Shown: positions 38,815-54,300 of the stretch, piece by piece
How the letters are laid out: each line of letters opens with the position of its first letter
Position numbering within the stretch: the stretch's first letter is position 1
From: Onchocerca lupi
Taxonomy: Eukaryota; Nematoda; Chromadorea; Rhabditida; Onchocercidae
Reading direction: 5' to 3'
NCBI GenBank assembly: GCA_028564675.1
Contig: JAOVVO010000127.1
Span: 89,252-153,251, forward strand
Length of the DNA: 64,000 nucleotides
Notes under the pieces: generated by a model
The model's database searches: none
Told to the model about the DNA's origin: nothing
What the model saw: only the letters and a program-made list of their open reading frames with translations
Translations under genes and position numbers: made by a program

Positions 38815-41030
38815 TAATTCTGGTCAGAAATTAAATATAAAATAGATATTTGATTTTTATTCTATTCTATTCTAACCAAACTTTTAAGCGACATTGATAA
38901 TTATTTCTTTCCTTTTTTTTCTATCAATCGCATTATTGTACAACAGATAAAATCCTTTATTATCTTGCTTTCTGAGAATAAATCATAATTTCGATCATCA
39001 AGTCATTTATTAAAATTCATCCATAATTAGATAATTAAAACATAAAATAATCAAAGAGGAAATTGCAAGAAATGAAAAATTTATCATGATATGAATGAGA
39101 AAATTAAGTTTTAACAAGATCAGTAGTTGAAGAAGGATGCAATCGTGATTTTCTGCTATTGCTACTTGTTGCTGTTGTTGTTCAGCAACTTTTTTTCTTC
39201 TTTTTCATTTTAAATTTATTACATCTTGAAGATTGCAACAACTTGATGTTGCAACCAATATCTTTTCAAAACAAATTTTTTTGCTTATTTTCTTTTTTTT
39301 TTTTTTTTTTTTGGTGAAAAAAGAGAAGAAAAAAAATGAAAAAGAAAGAAACTCTTCGATTTTCTCTTCAAAAATGAGCAATAATTCTTTCCAATATAAT
39401 TTGAAATTGTAGAATGTTATCAATATATCAATAAAAAAATTTGGCAATTATCATCAAGTAATATTGTATATTCGATGAAATAATCCGATTCATATTGATG
39501 GTATTTTTTTTTTTCAGATTTGAGAATTCTCAAATAAATAAATTTTGATAATTTTATAACATTTTATTTGAATTTTATGAAATTCTCAATTTACAATAAC
39601 AAAATGGAGAACGAAATAATTCTATAACTTCACTTTTAAATGTAAATTGACAAATGAAAATAATAATGCTACTGATATGAATAATAAATCATAAATTAAT
39701 TCATTCAAAGAAAGAAATCAGTCGAATTGATTCGCATAAAATATTATAAATAAATGAATTATTATACGAAAAATCCAATTATCCAAGTAACAAATATTGA
39801 GTAAAAGCAATAAAATACTACATTATAAAGTAGTAAGATATAATTATCAAGCAATATTTACAATTAAAAATTTCATATTCTCTGAAGAAATCTGATAATT
39901 TCTTACACATGTTAAATTGAGATTATAATTAATTCAAAAGATGCTTAACAGTAAGTGACACTTTATAAATTATTAATTTATATTAAAAAACATTAATTCA
40001 ATAATTCATTTTTATCAGAGAATGATTTACATTAATTCATATCAAAGAACACTGAAATCTTTTTTTTTTTTTGCATGTCATTTAGAGTAGATGTCGAAAC
40101 GATTATGCTTTTAAAGGTCAAAAAAAAAAAAAAACAAAAAAACAAAATTCCATCCATAAACATAGATTAGGCTGAAGCTAGAAGAATAGCTCAAAATTAC
40201 AATCTTAGAAATAAGAAATGGCAAATAATCTGAGCTAAGTAGTCAAATAAGAGAATAAACAAATAATTTAATAGACAAATAAACAATTATAATAAAAATA
40301 CCTAAAAAAAATCCTCTTAAAATTAGTTTAGCTCAATAATTATTGTTTTAGAAAAGCAAATTATTAACAAATTATTTGCATTTAATTTCATAAAAAAGAT
40401 ATTTGGAGAGAAGAACAGAAAAAAAAAAAAAATGAACCATTTCACAATGAATAAAATAAAATAAGTTGATAAAGTTAAAAAAGTTCCTTTTTGAGCATAA
40501 ATCAATCATGTTAGAAATACAAAGAGGCGGCTTTTTAATTTGAAAAATTAGCAAAGAAGAAAAAAAAGCATTTATGCATCAGCAAATACACAATTATGTT
40601 CTCGTTACCTATTTTACAATTTAATGAAAGAAATTCAAGTTTTGAATTCAATTTTAGGCAATAGAAAGATTTAAAATCGAATAATAACTTGTAAAATTAG
40701 ATGTGAACTTAAAATTGGGTTTTAAGTGATAGAAGAAAAAATCAGTTGAAGAATTATGCAAATATTAGCGTTGAAATTGCATATTCAATTTTTATTATCT
40801 CAACGAAGTTAATTAAAACATTGCAACTAACATGAAATCAATGATCAAAAATAATCTGAAGTATTTCAGCATAAATAATGACATTACCTGAGTAAGATGT
40901 ACGATAGCTTTTTTTGATAAATAAACTTAGCTTGTTGCAAATTCCAACTTTTTTTTTTTTTTTTTTTTGAGAAACTTAAGGGTTTCAGATTTAAAACTTG
41001 AGAGCAACTCAGTCTTTTGGAAATGAACAT

Positions 41031-41087
41031 GTTGACACAACATTGTCCGATTGATTTTTGTTGACATAACATTGTCCGATTGATTTT
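41031..41087 (+). repeat. 29-bp tandem duplication
   Basis: GTTGACACAACATTGTCCGA plus nine more bases (41031-41059) is repeated with one mismatch at 41060-41087. Confidence 0.9.
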
Positions 41088-44000
41088 CTTTTCGATGGAT
41101 ATGCAAATAATATGCTGATATATCATCTCCACCATCTTCTTATAACATTATTCCTTGTTCAATGCTAACGATTAATCAGATTTAACGTATTATTTGGGAA
41201 AATGCTAATCTTCTGATTGTGCATGGAAAAATGATAATCATAATTTTTAAAATTAATTTTTATCATATGAAATCTCAGACATGACAATTGATTGATAAAA
41301 AATTCATAATATAATCGAAAAAATGCTTGATAAATTCGCTATTACGTGTCACGCATAAAAGTTTAAAAAGTAAAATTTTTATTCGAAAAAAAAAAAATTT
41401 AAGATTGATTTAATGAAAATGAGCACATATGATTGAATTAATTAGTATTAATGAAAATGTTTATATGTGCTATAAATAAACTTGAACGAATATTTTATTC
41501 TGAAATATAGCAGCTAAATTGCTCAGCATATAGTTGTCATCAATAAACGATAAAGAATATTTAGTAGAAAACATTTCCCTAATTAAAACGGTTAAAATTA
41601 AAGGAACAGAAAATGAACATGCGCTCTTTTGACCAACTACAAGCATCTTCACACGTACGTGATGATCAAGTTCTGCACACGTGAAATCAATACCATATAC
41701 AGTTCTAAAGATGAAAGAGTATTTCATGCATACATAGCAAAACGCTAAAATTAATTTTTACCTAGAAAAAATGAAATAATCATTAGAATTCATAAACATG
41801 GACAATATTTATTACAATAAACATTGTCAAATTTTTCTTTTCAATTATATCTTATGAAACATATTAGATATCAGATTTAGGAAATTTCATTTGAAAGTGA
41901 CATTTCTTTTTTTAAGTTTTTTTTTTTTTTTTTTTGCAATTTTTATCGTCAAAAGTAATCCATCAAATTGATATTCATTTTTTTTTTCACCTTTTCCGAT
42001 ATTAATTAATCATTCTAAGCATTATGTACTTAATTTTCTCAAGCATTACAAACGATTCATGCGTTTTTACTTTGACTCGTAAAAAATCATTTGTTTTGCA
42101 GTGAAGTTTCGATGACTAAAATTAGTAATGTATTACTTATTGTTACTGCCAATGCAACAATTTCAGTGTCTCATCTTGTCATATACTTTAGTATGATCTA
42201 TTCATGCAATCATAAATTTTGCAAATAAATCATAATTTTATATTGTAAATATGCTTGTACAAACGCACTGCTATCAGCGATGGCTAAAATGAATATGTTT
42301 TGTAATTGGATCGGAAAAGTTTTATGCTTAATAACAAGTTTATTCAGGATTTTACAATTTCTTTCCATGTTTTTTCTTTTTTTTCTTCATGATATATCTT
42401 CAGCATTCCATTTACTCTTTACATTTCTTTGATGATCAATTGATAAATGAAGTAATTTATCACATTGTAACAAAACATTTTGCCAATACTGATTCATGCA
42501 TGCAATGTCTGAATTTTGAAAAATCAAACTTGATTAGGAAACTTTTGATGAGTAAATTGATTGATTTCGTTACTGAATGATAATTTCTTTGACTGAAAAT
42601 CATAACATTAATTTGTGCTATTTTGACAAAACAAACAAGATTCCGATCACTTCTACTTTTTTAATTTATGCATGCCATTTATGCATTTTTTTTTTTATCA
42701 GCAAGAAATCCGTTGGAAATATTGCTAAAAAATTTGATAATTTAATAAAATACCGAGAACATCTGACAAATATTAAAAATTTTGTATAGGAAAAATATCC
42801 CTTAGAATGTAAAAATATTTGATTTTTGTGAATTATCGAATACTGTACAAAATATGCAAACTGAAAAATAATCTTTGCTCATACACTGCTCGTAGGATTA
42901 ATGAAAGATTTGAGAAAAAAAGGCTGGATTTTTAAGGTTAATTAATTTTTCTCTTTCAAAATGATAATCATAGAAGATGTTACAATCACTACTATCACTG
43001 TTACAGTGACATTAATATGTGTTTCAAAATGTAAGAGAGAAAGTCAATGAAGAGAATGATAAATTGAATGAGAAAGATTTCGGTGATAGTCTGAAATATT
43101 GTAATCAAATTGCTCTCTATAGATAACAAATATAAACAAAAACTAGAAACTGGCAAAATTAGATCTTATTTCTTGATTTGAGATTTATTTTAATTTTTCA
43201 AGCAATATCATTCATCATGAAAACATGGATGAAACAGTGTCCATTTGATTAATTAATTTTCGCGGAAGCAACAAGACAACTTCATAGAGTGATAGAATTG
43301 AACCTAAGATCGATCATTCATCGATCGCTATTTTGGAAACGAACTATCGATGATTTGATATCATCGAAGTCGACCATCACTTCGTTCCAACATTTGAAAT
43401 AATGGAATTATGCGAAGTAACAAGTTGCAAATGATTGCTTCATAGAAGCTTCAGAATGTTCAAAGGAGAAAGTTATGTGACAAAAGTAAACAAATACTTC
43501 AAAGAATTCGAATAGATGAGAGTGTATATATAAAAGATAGTTGGAAAATGATTGTAGAGGTTAGAAAGAGAAGTAAATGAGCAGAAGAGTAAAAAATGTA
43601 TGGAAAACATATTTCGAATTCGTAAATTTAAAAAAAAAAAAAAAAGTATATGTATAATAATGTTCAGTTGACGTTAAAGTAAGCGTTCGAAGAATATACA
43701 TTCATTGATCGAGCTGATATTTTAAAAATAAATATTAGCCAAATTTGATCACATGATGGTGTCAAACATATTGCCTGAGAAGAGAAAAGCTTCAGATGAT
43801 AAGTATCATTAGCAATCTACGCTTCCTTATTATTTTTCTGTTTATTTTACAGTTCGTTACTTATAAAAGCATGGAAAATACTATTGGTATCATTGAGTGA
43901 AATTTGACGATTGTAAGAATTAATTAACTCTCACAAAATTAAAAATTATCTAGAAATAATGACTTTCTCAATCAATATTATTCGACATATAAACGATTAA

Positions 44001-44614
44001 TTTGGAGATTTTAATTCTAATATTATTGTGATATTGTGAGTAATATGTGCCAATAATGAAAGATTTCTAGTTTAATCGCCAAAATATTTGATTATCATGT
44101 ACGGTAAAGTGAATATTACATTAATGGCAATAGAATATTGAGTCAATTGTACAGGTGAAGTGATAATCATCTTTTGTCAACATGTGTGTCGAAATTATAC
44201 GTAATACAAGAATGAAAATGACCGGTATCCAAAGTGATAGTTCTGGGTGAAACGAGGTAAGATAATTGATCGTGAATCAGACAAACTTAATCATATCGAC
44301 CAAATATCGCACTGACAATCAGATCTTCTTGATGGCTCACCTTTGTGATTTTTGAGTAGTCAGATCTTGAGATATTAATCAATTCAACAAAAAAAGATAT
44401 GCGTCAGTATCGGAAACCAAAACTTCTCGGCACACAAAAGATTCCATAAATATCAAAATACAGGAATTTACGGTATTTCGACGAAACGATATTTCTCTCT
44501 TACAATGAGAACAATGCCCACGTTCGATCTGTCGAATGTGACATTCCGTACGGACGAATTTTGTGGCATTTTTTATATCGAATTGTTTGGAATTGCGCTG
44601 CGCGGGTAGATTGA

Positions 44615-44660
44615 GGGGGCGTGGGATGCGAGTCGGGGTAGCAGATGGATGGGGTCGGGG
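44615..44660 (+). other. G-run cluster with G-quadruplex potential
   Basis: Five G runs (GGGGG 44615, GGG 44623, GGGG 44635, GGGG 44651, GGGG 44657) lie within 46 bp, about 250-295 bp upstream of the PPP4R1-like ATG. This is a striking GC island in a region that is otherwise over 70% AT. Confidence 0.7.
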
Positions 44661-44909
44661 TCAGGTGAGGAATCATTCGATATAGCAGGTTTTCCATCCA
44701 ACTATGAGGGTCTCCAGTTTGATTTGATCAATCTAGGTGATCCTCGACTTGATTCCAATTTGTGGGAGGACATGTGCTTAGCTCACATTTGAATTGAAAT
44801 CCATTCATTGCGGTGGAATATCTAACGGGAGTGGATCAGTGACTGTTTTTAATTGATTAAGCTGAAGTGTTTCAAGAAATATTTCTTTTTAGAGTTGGTT
44901 TTTCATTGT

Positions 44910-47900
44910 ATGGAAAATAGTAAAGTTTTAAAAACAGTTTCAAATAACAAAATAACAATGACAACAACTAATTTTAATGACTTCTCTTCTTCAGGTAAGT
45001 CATGAAGCAACGATATTATACTTTTATGCTTTCTTTTTCATGAAATATTGTGTTGTTATAAACATAGCTTATAACTTTTCAGAAAGTAATGTAGGTTTTT
45101 AAATTAGCCTAGGAAGTTTGAGCCTTCTAAAAAAACATTCATCTTATATCGGTGTCTGTTGGATTCGTAGCTTTATTTTTGGTGATTAGTAGAGTTTAAA
45201 TTTATACATTTTGCTCAGAAATCTAGTGGTAAAGTATTCAAGTTGAAAATTTCCGCGAATAACTACTTCTAATTGAATCGCCATAATATTCGCTACATAA
45301 AATTAAATTTCATTCCGCACTTAACTTTGTTGAGGATTATATTCTCCGTTGTGATAAAATTCATATAGATTAAATACCACTGGTATAAATATAATCTAAT
45401 GAGGATAATGTTTTATTTATTTATTTGCAGTTATTAATTTTCCCGAAATGGTTATTGAATTTAACGAAAGTGAATTCAACGAAGGTTAGCTGTATATATA
45501 AGGATGAGATTTTTTGAAACTTCTCTTCTCATTATTTAGAGAATTGGAGGTCTGATGTCGGTTATCTTTTCAGACCATATACTTTGCTCCTGTGTTTCAT
45601 GAGTAATAAATGATTTATTGTAGTTTTTAGTTAAACCGAACTTTTTATTTCAATATTTCTAGAAATGGAAGTAGAAACTACTGAAGTACTTCACTACGAC
45701 AACTTTTTGTTATATGCACGCAGTGAAAATCCATCTGACAGGTGAGTTTCTCTCGTTTTTGAAAATAATAAAGAAGCTTTTAACTGAATGTTAAGATTTC
45801 TGTTTTAGTGGACGGGCAAGAATATTGCAGTTAAGAATTTCAATAAAACCATCATTCTTTGGATTTTATAGATATCAGTGTTGCACTATTCATTCATCTT
45901 AAAACGATCTTATCATGTAAGCTTGATGTAATATATCAGGCCTATGCTGTTTTTGTAATGTTAATAATATTTCTGTAAACTTATTAGTTTATTTTGCGAA
46001 GTAAACAAAATATGATAACAGTTTATTTTGTGAAGGTTGGAAAGACAATTTTTCAGAGCTCTTTCTCATGAATACAGATGAGTTTTGGCTTCATAGTCTT
46101 GGGTGTTTTAATTTTTGATTTGAGACTCATTCTAAGGATTTCCAACTTAGTGGATTTATTGTATTATATGAATTCGTATAATTTTGATCAAAATAAAAAC
46201 TACTTTCCAGGGAAATTGCAATCCGTGATCTATCGAAATTATTACGGGTATTAAACATTGAAAAAGAACAACGGCAGATTGAAGTTGTCTTTAGTTTGAT
46301 TGAAAATGTATTTGCTAAAGAAACAGGTATTTTTTTAGTAATGAAAAAATTAGCCAAAGTTTTTGCATTGTTGTCTTAAACTGGATTTTTTGGAAATACT
46401 CTAGCAACAGATTTCATAGATATGAATTGAAATCCACTAAAATTTCGTGATCTTAAGCATATTATTTCCATATTATTAAATACTATTAAGAGAAAACGCT
46501 ACTATTTGAGTTTGGTATTCTGCAAACTAATATAGTTCATTAAACTGACTCTCAGGTGCGAGTTACCGGAGTACAACTCTATTGACTCCGATTACAACAT
46601 TGCATTTATTTGATCCATTTGTTACTGAGATAATCAGTTTATCCTATTCATCAAAGTTTAATTCAAACTTGTAATGTTGACGTTGTCCTCACTTTATAAT
46701 AGATAACGTTGCTAAATTAAGGAAGGCATAAATAGGGACTTATTTATTAGGTGGTTAGAAAATTCATTTGAAATCAGAACTTTGGAATTATTTCTAGCTG
46801 CTATTAGAGATATGAGATAGTTGGAATGGGAAGATTGATCCTTGTTTCAAAATTAAATTGCATTTAAAATGGAATGATGAGCAAAAATAGATTTTTCCTT
46901 CTGTTTTCATATAAATGAAGAATTTTTTCTATTTAATTACAATTGAATCTTTCGTTGAATTGATTGTCCTCTTTGAATTACAGATAGTAAATTATGTGGT
47001 ATGTTAGTGGAACAAATACCATCATTATATGCTGAATTTATGGCAATAGAACACCTACTGAAAAGAGTCCATAGAGTATTCCCAGTATTATTATCGAATG
47101 CTCTAGAGCATTCTACGGATGATGTAAGTGATTGTTTCCGCAAATTATTTATACTTACATTTTGTAATCAATTTCAAGATTTTAACTAAGAAACGATATT
47201 TATCCGAAAATTTTAAATTCTTTGTAACATGTTTTTACCTCACTGTTATTTTGAATAAGTTTAGTAGTTTCTTTTCTTTTCTTTTTTCTTTTTTTTTTCT
47301 TTTTTTTTTAAATTTTTCTTAATGTGAAAGAATTTTTAAAACCTCAATTTTGCCTTTTTTTTTAAAAGCTCCATTCTTGCTCTTTTTTTTTTAATCTTTT
47401 TTATCTAAGGTTATTCGATTATCCTTTTAAAATATCATTAATGGTTAATGTTTCAAAACTTACCAGTTTTTTCCGACAATACTGTAGAAGGAAGATTGTT
47501 CTTGAGGAATTAAAAAGTTGTTGTTAATATCGGAAATAGGTAGTTTTCAGTAATGATAGGAAGTTTTTAATGTGGTTCGTCTTGTCTTTGCGGTAAATCA
47601 GTGCAGTATTTTCTTTTTCTAAAAGATGCTTCTTTCTTTATTAAAATGATTTTAAGAGCTTTTTGTTATGGTCATGCTTATTTTGTTCCACAAAAGAATG
47701 AGTATTATAATTATTTCATGCTTATTTAAGCTAGGACATCTAGACCGAATTGTCGGAGTTAATTTCCTCTCATTGAACAAAGTTTTTACTTTAATTTCAA
47801 CAACTCATTTATTTAGACGATGCACAACTGATGCATGAGAGTCAATTCTAAGTTCACTTTAACTTAAAATTTTCAACTTTATTTTGAAATTATAAAAATA

Positions 47901-50900
47901 ATTTAAATTTTCAGCAGTTTAGCAAACTCTCGGAAATTTTTAGCACTTAATAATATAATTAATACTTGCGCATTTTCCTCCCATTTTTGATTGGATTCAT
48001 TAAGGCAACTCAGTAATTTTCCCCATGAACTTTGATTACTCTGTTTATTACATATTACATCTCCAAGGTTCATCACCAAAACATGAAGGAGAAAGCCGAG
48101 CTGCTTCTACCAGAGTATTGATTTCTTCAGCCACAGAAATAAAAAAAAAAAACAACCAACTTCATTAGCTCCCTTCTTACAATACTGAGGATGTTTAATT
48201 GTCTTCAACCTGTGCAAGGTTAAAACGATTGGTAGTGCTACATAGTTGACGTCTTATGTTTAATTTCTCGTACTATGTGTGCCTATGTCTTTATTAATTT
48301 TATCTAGATTCTCAACTTCTCAAGTTGGGAATGCTCATAAAGTGTTTTAAGCACAACATAGCGTAGATCTTCAGTTTGAGAAAGTAAACGCTTAATCAGT
48401 AGCAATGATTTAGCAAATTCAAAAGCACCGTATGTTGATGCAATAAAAATTATGTTCCCTGGTAATTGGCATTTGATTATTTCTATAATCGCATTTATTT
48501 TTTGTTTAAACGCTTGGGTTTTATCCAATGGACAAGTTGCTTTTGGTCTTGCAGAAGATAAACTTATGCCGCAATTTTTTTTTCCAAAAAGAATAAACCT
48601 TGATTGATATCATTCGATATTGTCATTTCTTCATTCATTTCTTTTGTAGGATATTACATGTAAAAAAATAGGACAAATACTTAAATTCTTCCGAAAATTG
48701 GTCAAATTCAAATTTCTGTAATTTTTTAGATACTAAAGTTGCTAAAAGTATTGGTTTTGAAAGCTCAGAATCTAACAGGCACATATTCAGTCTATGTTGT
48801 AGTTTCTTACATACTAAAGTTGCTGAGAATATTCGGGATCACCAAGATTGTTTAGATATTCAGTATGAAATGGATTATGAGTAGTACATCATTGGTTGCC
48901 TGGAAAAGGTTATTACATCAGCAACCGAATATTTTTGACCAATTCACCTACTGGTTAAGCTGTGATTTTTTTGAATATTTCGAGCATCCTCGAGAGGGGT
49001 CCCTGCGGGAAAAATGACAGATGCGTAATGGTAAAGAGGGAGAAACTGTTCTCCACAGCCATCTATTTTGCTTTTTTTTTCTCGTTTCTTTTTTCCTCGC
49101 TGTCTTCACATTCGTTTTACTGCAGTGACTTGAATTTTTTTTTTACTCCTTTTTCTGTGCCATTTTTTAGGTGATCGAATTGAATTGTGTTGTTCCGTTG
49201 TAAAAGCTTTTCAAGCAAAAAGCTCCAACAACATCACAATAGATTCTTCTGACCTTGAAAAAAAAAAAAAAAAAAGGAGAGAAAATCAGTCAACCAAACT
49301 TCTTGTTTATTAGTTACTCTGGATGAATGAAGAGAAGGATCCAGGAATGAAGAACGGAGTTCCGGGAAATGGTGAAATGAAATTCTTACGACCATAAAGA
49401 AGCAAAAATATAAAACTAGTGTTGGTAATAAGGATTAAAGAATAGTTTCGTTCGATATCATAAAAGAAGATATTCATAAACATTCGCGCTTGATCATATG
49501 TCGGGAGGTAAATGCCGAATAGGAGTTGATCGTTATGCAAAATTCACTAATTGATATGGATTCTAATTTTTCTCATAGATGGCTTTCCTGTTTAGTATTC
49601 TATCCATCATCATGTCATGAATAGAGGAATACTTATTGAAATGAAGCCCGATATTTCGAACGCATCCACTTTATCAAACGCTACTTTGGCATCGCTATAA
49701 AATTATATATCTTTTCAAGTTGAAAAATAGGAATACTCACTGAATATTCGTTTGAGGGAAAAAGAGAAAAAGTAATTCGGCACTGGAGAGCTGAATTCGT
49801 AACTGGAAAAAAATGAGAGCATTGGAATTGATTTTGTCGCATAAAATCAGCGATGCATTGATCTTTATTTGCTATTTCACGCCAGATAGCGAGAAGAGAT
49901 AGGAGAAATATCGACATTTTTTAGTTTATAAACTCATTCACTGATAGGTCAAAAGCGAGCAGTGGTTAATGTTTCAATCCATAAAATATTTCAAAATAAT
50001 CATACGCAGATTTATATAGATGCAAAGATGGGTGAATTTTTTTTTATAATTTGGTACGGAAGAGTGAAGAGATAATGATGCTTTTTGTGATAATCCATAA
50101 GAGAAATCCGGAATAATATAAAGCTATTTATGATATTGAAATCTTTGACAAAATTTTTGGAATTTCTTTTGAAGCCGGTTTAACACCATATATGATATGA
50201 AATTGGAGTAGGACAAATCATGGAGTAAATTCTATTCAAAGTTTCGAAAGTTAATTTAAAATATGATTGATCTGGAAATAACACTGGGTCATTCCCAAAA
50301 GCTTCAGGAAATCTGGCATCCATTGAAAGTATTTATCCTGAAAATATATTCATTAGTAAATGGAATTATGGGATGCAATTATGTTGAAGAACATTTCAGT
50401 TCAAAATTTTGGGTGACGTCTAGGTATTCGCTTGCGGTCTTATTTTTCGAAATTCTACGAAGAATAATTTGGCTTGAGATATTCACAAATTGTTTATTGA
50501 AGGTTCTTTCCAAACATTTTTTCTTTTTGTTACAAAATGGTACATCTTAAAATGATGAACAATTTTTGCAGAAATCATAAAATAGTATATATGAGATGAG
50601 TTCATTGCTATTCTGATTCTAATTCACTTAAGCAACATTTTTATCCAACCATTTCGTTTCGTCTCCGCTATCTATACCATTAATAGTTAAGATATTGCGA
50701 AAAGTTTCTGAATTATATTTATGGAATATGGAATAAAAATTTTTTTAGATAACTTATTTATCTTTGATTTTCTTCTGATTTCGCTCAAGCAAGATTTATA
50801 TAGTGAATGCATATGAAAAGTTACTGTTAGATAATGTGTTGTTTTCCTCCATAAAATCGATAAATCGATATAATATTATCAGATGAAGTTGGTTAGCTTG

Positions 50901-51298
50901 GAAAATCGAGTAATATTGTTTTTTACATCATCGTGGCAAATGTTTTTTACATCTATTTTTACATCTGGGTTGGAGTAAATGGTCTTTGATGCACTATTTC
51001 ATTAAAGTGTTATTTAAACTACTAAACTTTTTCTTGATATAAAAATTGTCAGTGCATCTCTCCAAAATTAGCAGTATTTTCATCATTATCAGTATTGTTG
51101 TGATTTTTTTTATTGTTATAGTATATGCAATAATCAGTCTTAGAAAAGAGAAAAACATTTGAGGAATGTGATGGAACGCATGCATTAACCTGTTTAATGC
51201 TTTAGCAAGGGAAAATGGTGAAGAATAACATTATAAGTAAAGATTGATGTTTTCGTTTTTTTTTCCTCCCCGACTCGTTGTTGTGTTGCTTTTTCTTT

Positions 51299-51351
<53 letters not shown>

Positions 51352-54300
51352 TTTTTTTATTTTTTTTTTTCTCATCGAATCCAGCTATTTAATCAAATCG
51401 AATAATGAATTAAAAAAAAAAAAAGAGAACTATAAACATAAATTTGGAGTAATTATAGTTAATGCCAATTTTATCATCTCTTTTGGAGGAAACTGGTATC
51501 TTTCAGTTTGAAAATAAAAAGCTTCGAACATATGTGATATGGAATTTTAGTTTACAATAGATTTTAGGTACGTAAATCGGCAATTGGTGCTATTGATACG
51601 TTGGTTGAACAATGCATACTACCACAAGGTACATTTTTTTCATATTGGATTTTTAAATATATTGTAATTTTATATCACATAAAGATTATATAACAGAAAA
51701 AGCTCGTAGGGTTTTTCCCTTGCTAACCAGTGATTGCTTCTTTGAATAATGAATTAGATATTTCCTTTTATCATGTTATTGATTACTTCTGTCTTTTGTT
51801 TATCTGTTTTACTGGGTTAATTATATTATTCTCTTGGCTTCCTGTTTCTCCAATGAATTATATGGCTTAAAATGCTTGGATTTCGAGATTTATAGGTCTT
51901 CAAGAAAAAAGTGGCTTAATAATGCACGGTATGGTAATATAAGTCTCTTACTTGTACATTTTTTTTTTCTAATATTAACGATAGTTATAGTTCTTAAGAT
52001 ATTTTTAATTAGATAATTGGTGTTCGCATCTTCGATATTTTCTCATATTAGCGACTGGAGAGATGTTGAAGTGTTTTTTCCCAGTTAATTAATTGGATAA
52101 ATAGATAAGGGCTAAAAAATTAAAGGAACCATGTTACATCGAATAAGTAGATACAAATGCAAAAAAAAATAAAGTGAAAATGATTGCAAGCTCACATTAT
52201 CTTGCTTCATCCTCCCGGAAAGAAATTCCCAAAGTAAAGCGTCATCATAATGTTCTATTTTGTCAGTTAACTTTTCTCATTTTTGATTTCTTTTGAGGCA
52301 TCGCATATATTTGAGTAGGAAGAAATCTGAAAGAATTATGTTCATACAAATGTATGTAGTCCCTTTGTTTCCCTTGGATCTTTTTTGGTTTTAATTTTCA
52401 AAATGCTTTTTCAGTATTCTTTTATTCATTTGATCTTATGAATAGGAACAGCAGCGGCCCTTTGTGTGAGGTCCCGACGCCATTATATCCACGATAAATA
52501 TTGCCTTTTTATTTCAGTGATGGAAAGAACCTTATTTTTTTAGGATTTTTTTTTTTCATAAATGAGAAAATAGCATCGTACTTCTTTTTTCATCGTTTTT
52601 TCGAGAGAAAAAGTGAATGAATCGAAATTAACAAAATAGAAAACGAAGGAAAGTAAATAAATCACGCTGGCATGTTTCCTGCTGTTTTTGAGGAAAGTGT
52701 TTTTCTTTCGGAATGTAAATCAGACAGAGTGAGGTGAATCGTGAGAGAAAGGAAAGGACATTTGTCTCTGTATGTATATGTAGGAATGAGTTGTTTTAAA
52801 ATAATCGGCTTAAATGGATACTTTTCTGGAATCTTTTTATGGAGGACAAAGAACAAAAATTTGGTGGCAGATGCTTTACTTCATCATTATCCCTTTCTTC
52901 GATTACTCTTTCTCCAATTTTTGTAATATTTCGCATGAAGTGACAGGTCATTGAAGCAGCAGCAGCGGCAGTAGCAGCAATAATTTATCGGAAAGTGTCA
53001 AATTGTTCCAAGCAACTTTGAAATATGTTAACCGTGCGATTAGTGTGTTGTTTGATCAGCGAGCATTTTGATCACAGATCAAAAACCTAAGGGTATTGGC
53101 TATACCAGTATATACATATATAAACGTGGTGTGTGTAGTACCATTGTGAAATGTGAAAGATGTGAGAGCTCTAACTATAATCGTGTATCAGGAGAAAAGA
53201 TTAGACCGTCTTTGTTAGAATAAGAATTTCTCGGCATCAATTTCAAATCTGTTTTTTCATATGTGGTATTAGAGGTTAATCTTCCATTGTGCTGCAGGAG
53301 GAAAGAAAGATTTTTTTTTTTTTGAAAGTGAGGATTATGACGTTTTAAATTCTGCCAACTACCTTGAGTTAACAGATGAAAAGAATGGAGTGAGGCATCA
53401 TCTCAGGAATAGAAACAAATAGATTTTTTGTGAGAGTACAGCGGACTTCAAGCATTACAAAGACAGAAGACTAGAGATGGACGATTCAGGAATGAAAGAG
53501 TTTTGGATTCCTATGCTGAAAAATAGGAGGATGGAAGAGGTTACGAGCAATTATACGTAGGATTGTGAATGGATTCAGCTGAAGTGGAAATGAGTCGTCG
53601 AATTGAAGTTTTGAAAAAAAAAGAATAATGATAGATGCTGGAAGAGTTTTGAGGCATCCGATGATACCTCTTTTCCCTGACATGATTCTTGGTATATGTC
53701 ATCTCAAGTTGTTGGCTTCCTAGTGGCATATGTTAACATCTTACCTGCACTTACCTTCATCTATTCCTCTCACTTATCCCTAATACTTCTTACTCATAGA
53801 TGTTGTCACAACCCCACCTTTGACGAAATTGTCGCTATTCATGCCAAGCCAAGCAACTAACACGCAACCAATTAATCGATGCAAGTATCAAGTAGTAGAT
53901 GTGAGGGAGGGACTGAGTGAAGTCGAGAGGGAGAGGGAGAGGGAGAGCGTACTTGCTGAAAATAGCTGCAATTTATTGTGTAGTGACAAGTAAGGGAAAG
54001 GAGTGCAAGTGACTGTGAAAGTGGGAGAGATTGGCAGTGCATACAATTGGTGAGATCGTGCAGTCTGTATTCTCTCGCATTATGTTGGCGGCATTTTTTG
54101 TAAGACGTCAAAAATGCCATCCACGTTTTTCTTCTGTTCTCTTCTGTCTGACAAGATACTCTCTTCAGTGTTTCACTTTTGTTCCCTCCCATTCTCCGTT
54201 TCAAATGTTGTCCTTTGCAAAGTTGCAAATATAAACTTTCACTCTCTTCTTTATCTTCCATTACCTGCATCTATTCAGGAGCTCATGGAGAAAAGATGGA

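Larger units (their letters stand above)
37384..44909. other. 7.5-kb AT-rich gene-poor region
   Basis: No exon can be supported. The DNA is extremely AT-rich with many homopolymers (for example T runs at about 38241-38264, 38780-38811, 39294-39312 and 40951-40968). It includes a 29-bp tandem duplication (41031-41087) and an 85-codon minus-strand frame with an ATG (41470-41727) of unknown nature. The last 450 bp become GC-richer, with a G-run cluster at 44615-44660. Confidence 0.6.

Noticed and set aside
41470..41727. 85-codon minus-strand frame with an ATG
   Set aside because: No recognised similarity and no splice or leader context. Its length is within chance for this much AT-rich DNA.
53872..54270. 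132-codon minus-strand frame with an ATG
   Set aside because: It overlaps GA/CT-rich simple sequence and shows no domain, and it lies antisense in an intron, so it is unsupported as a gene.
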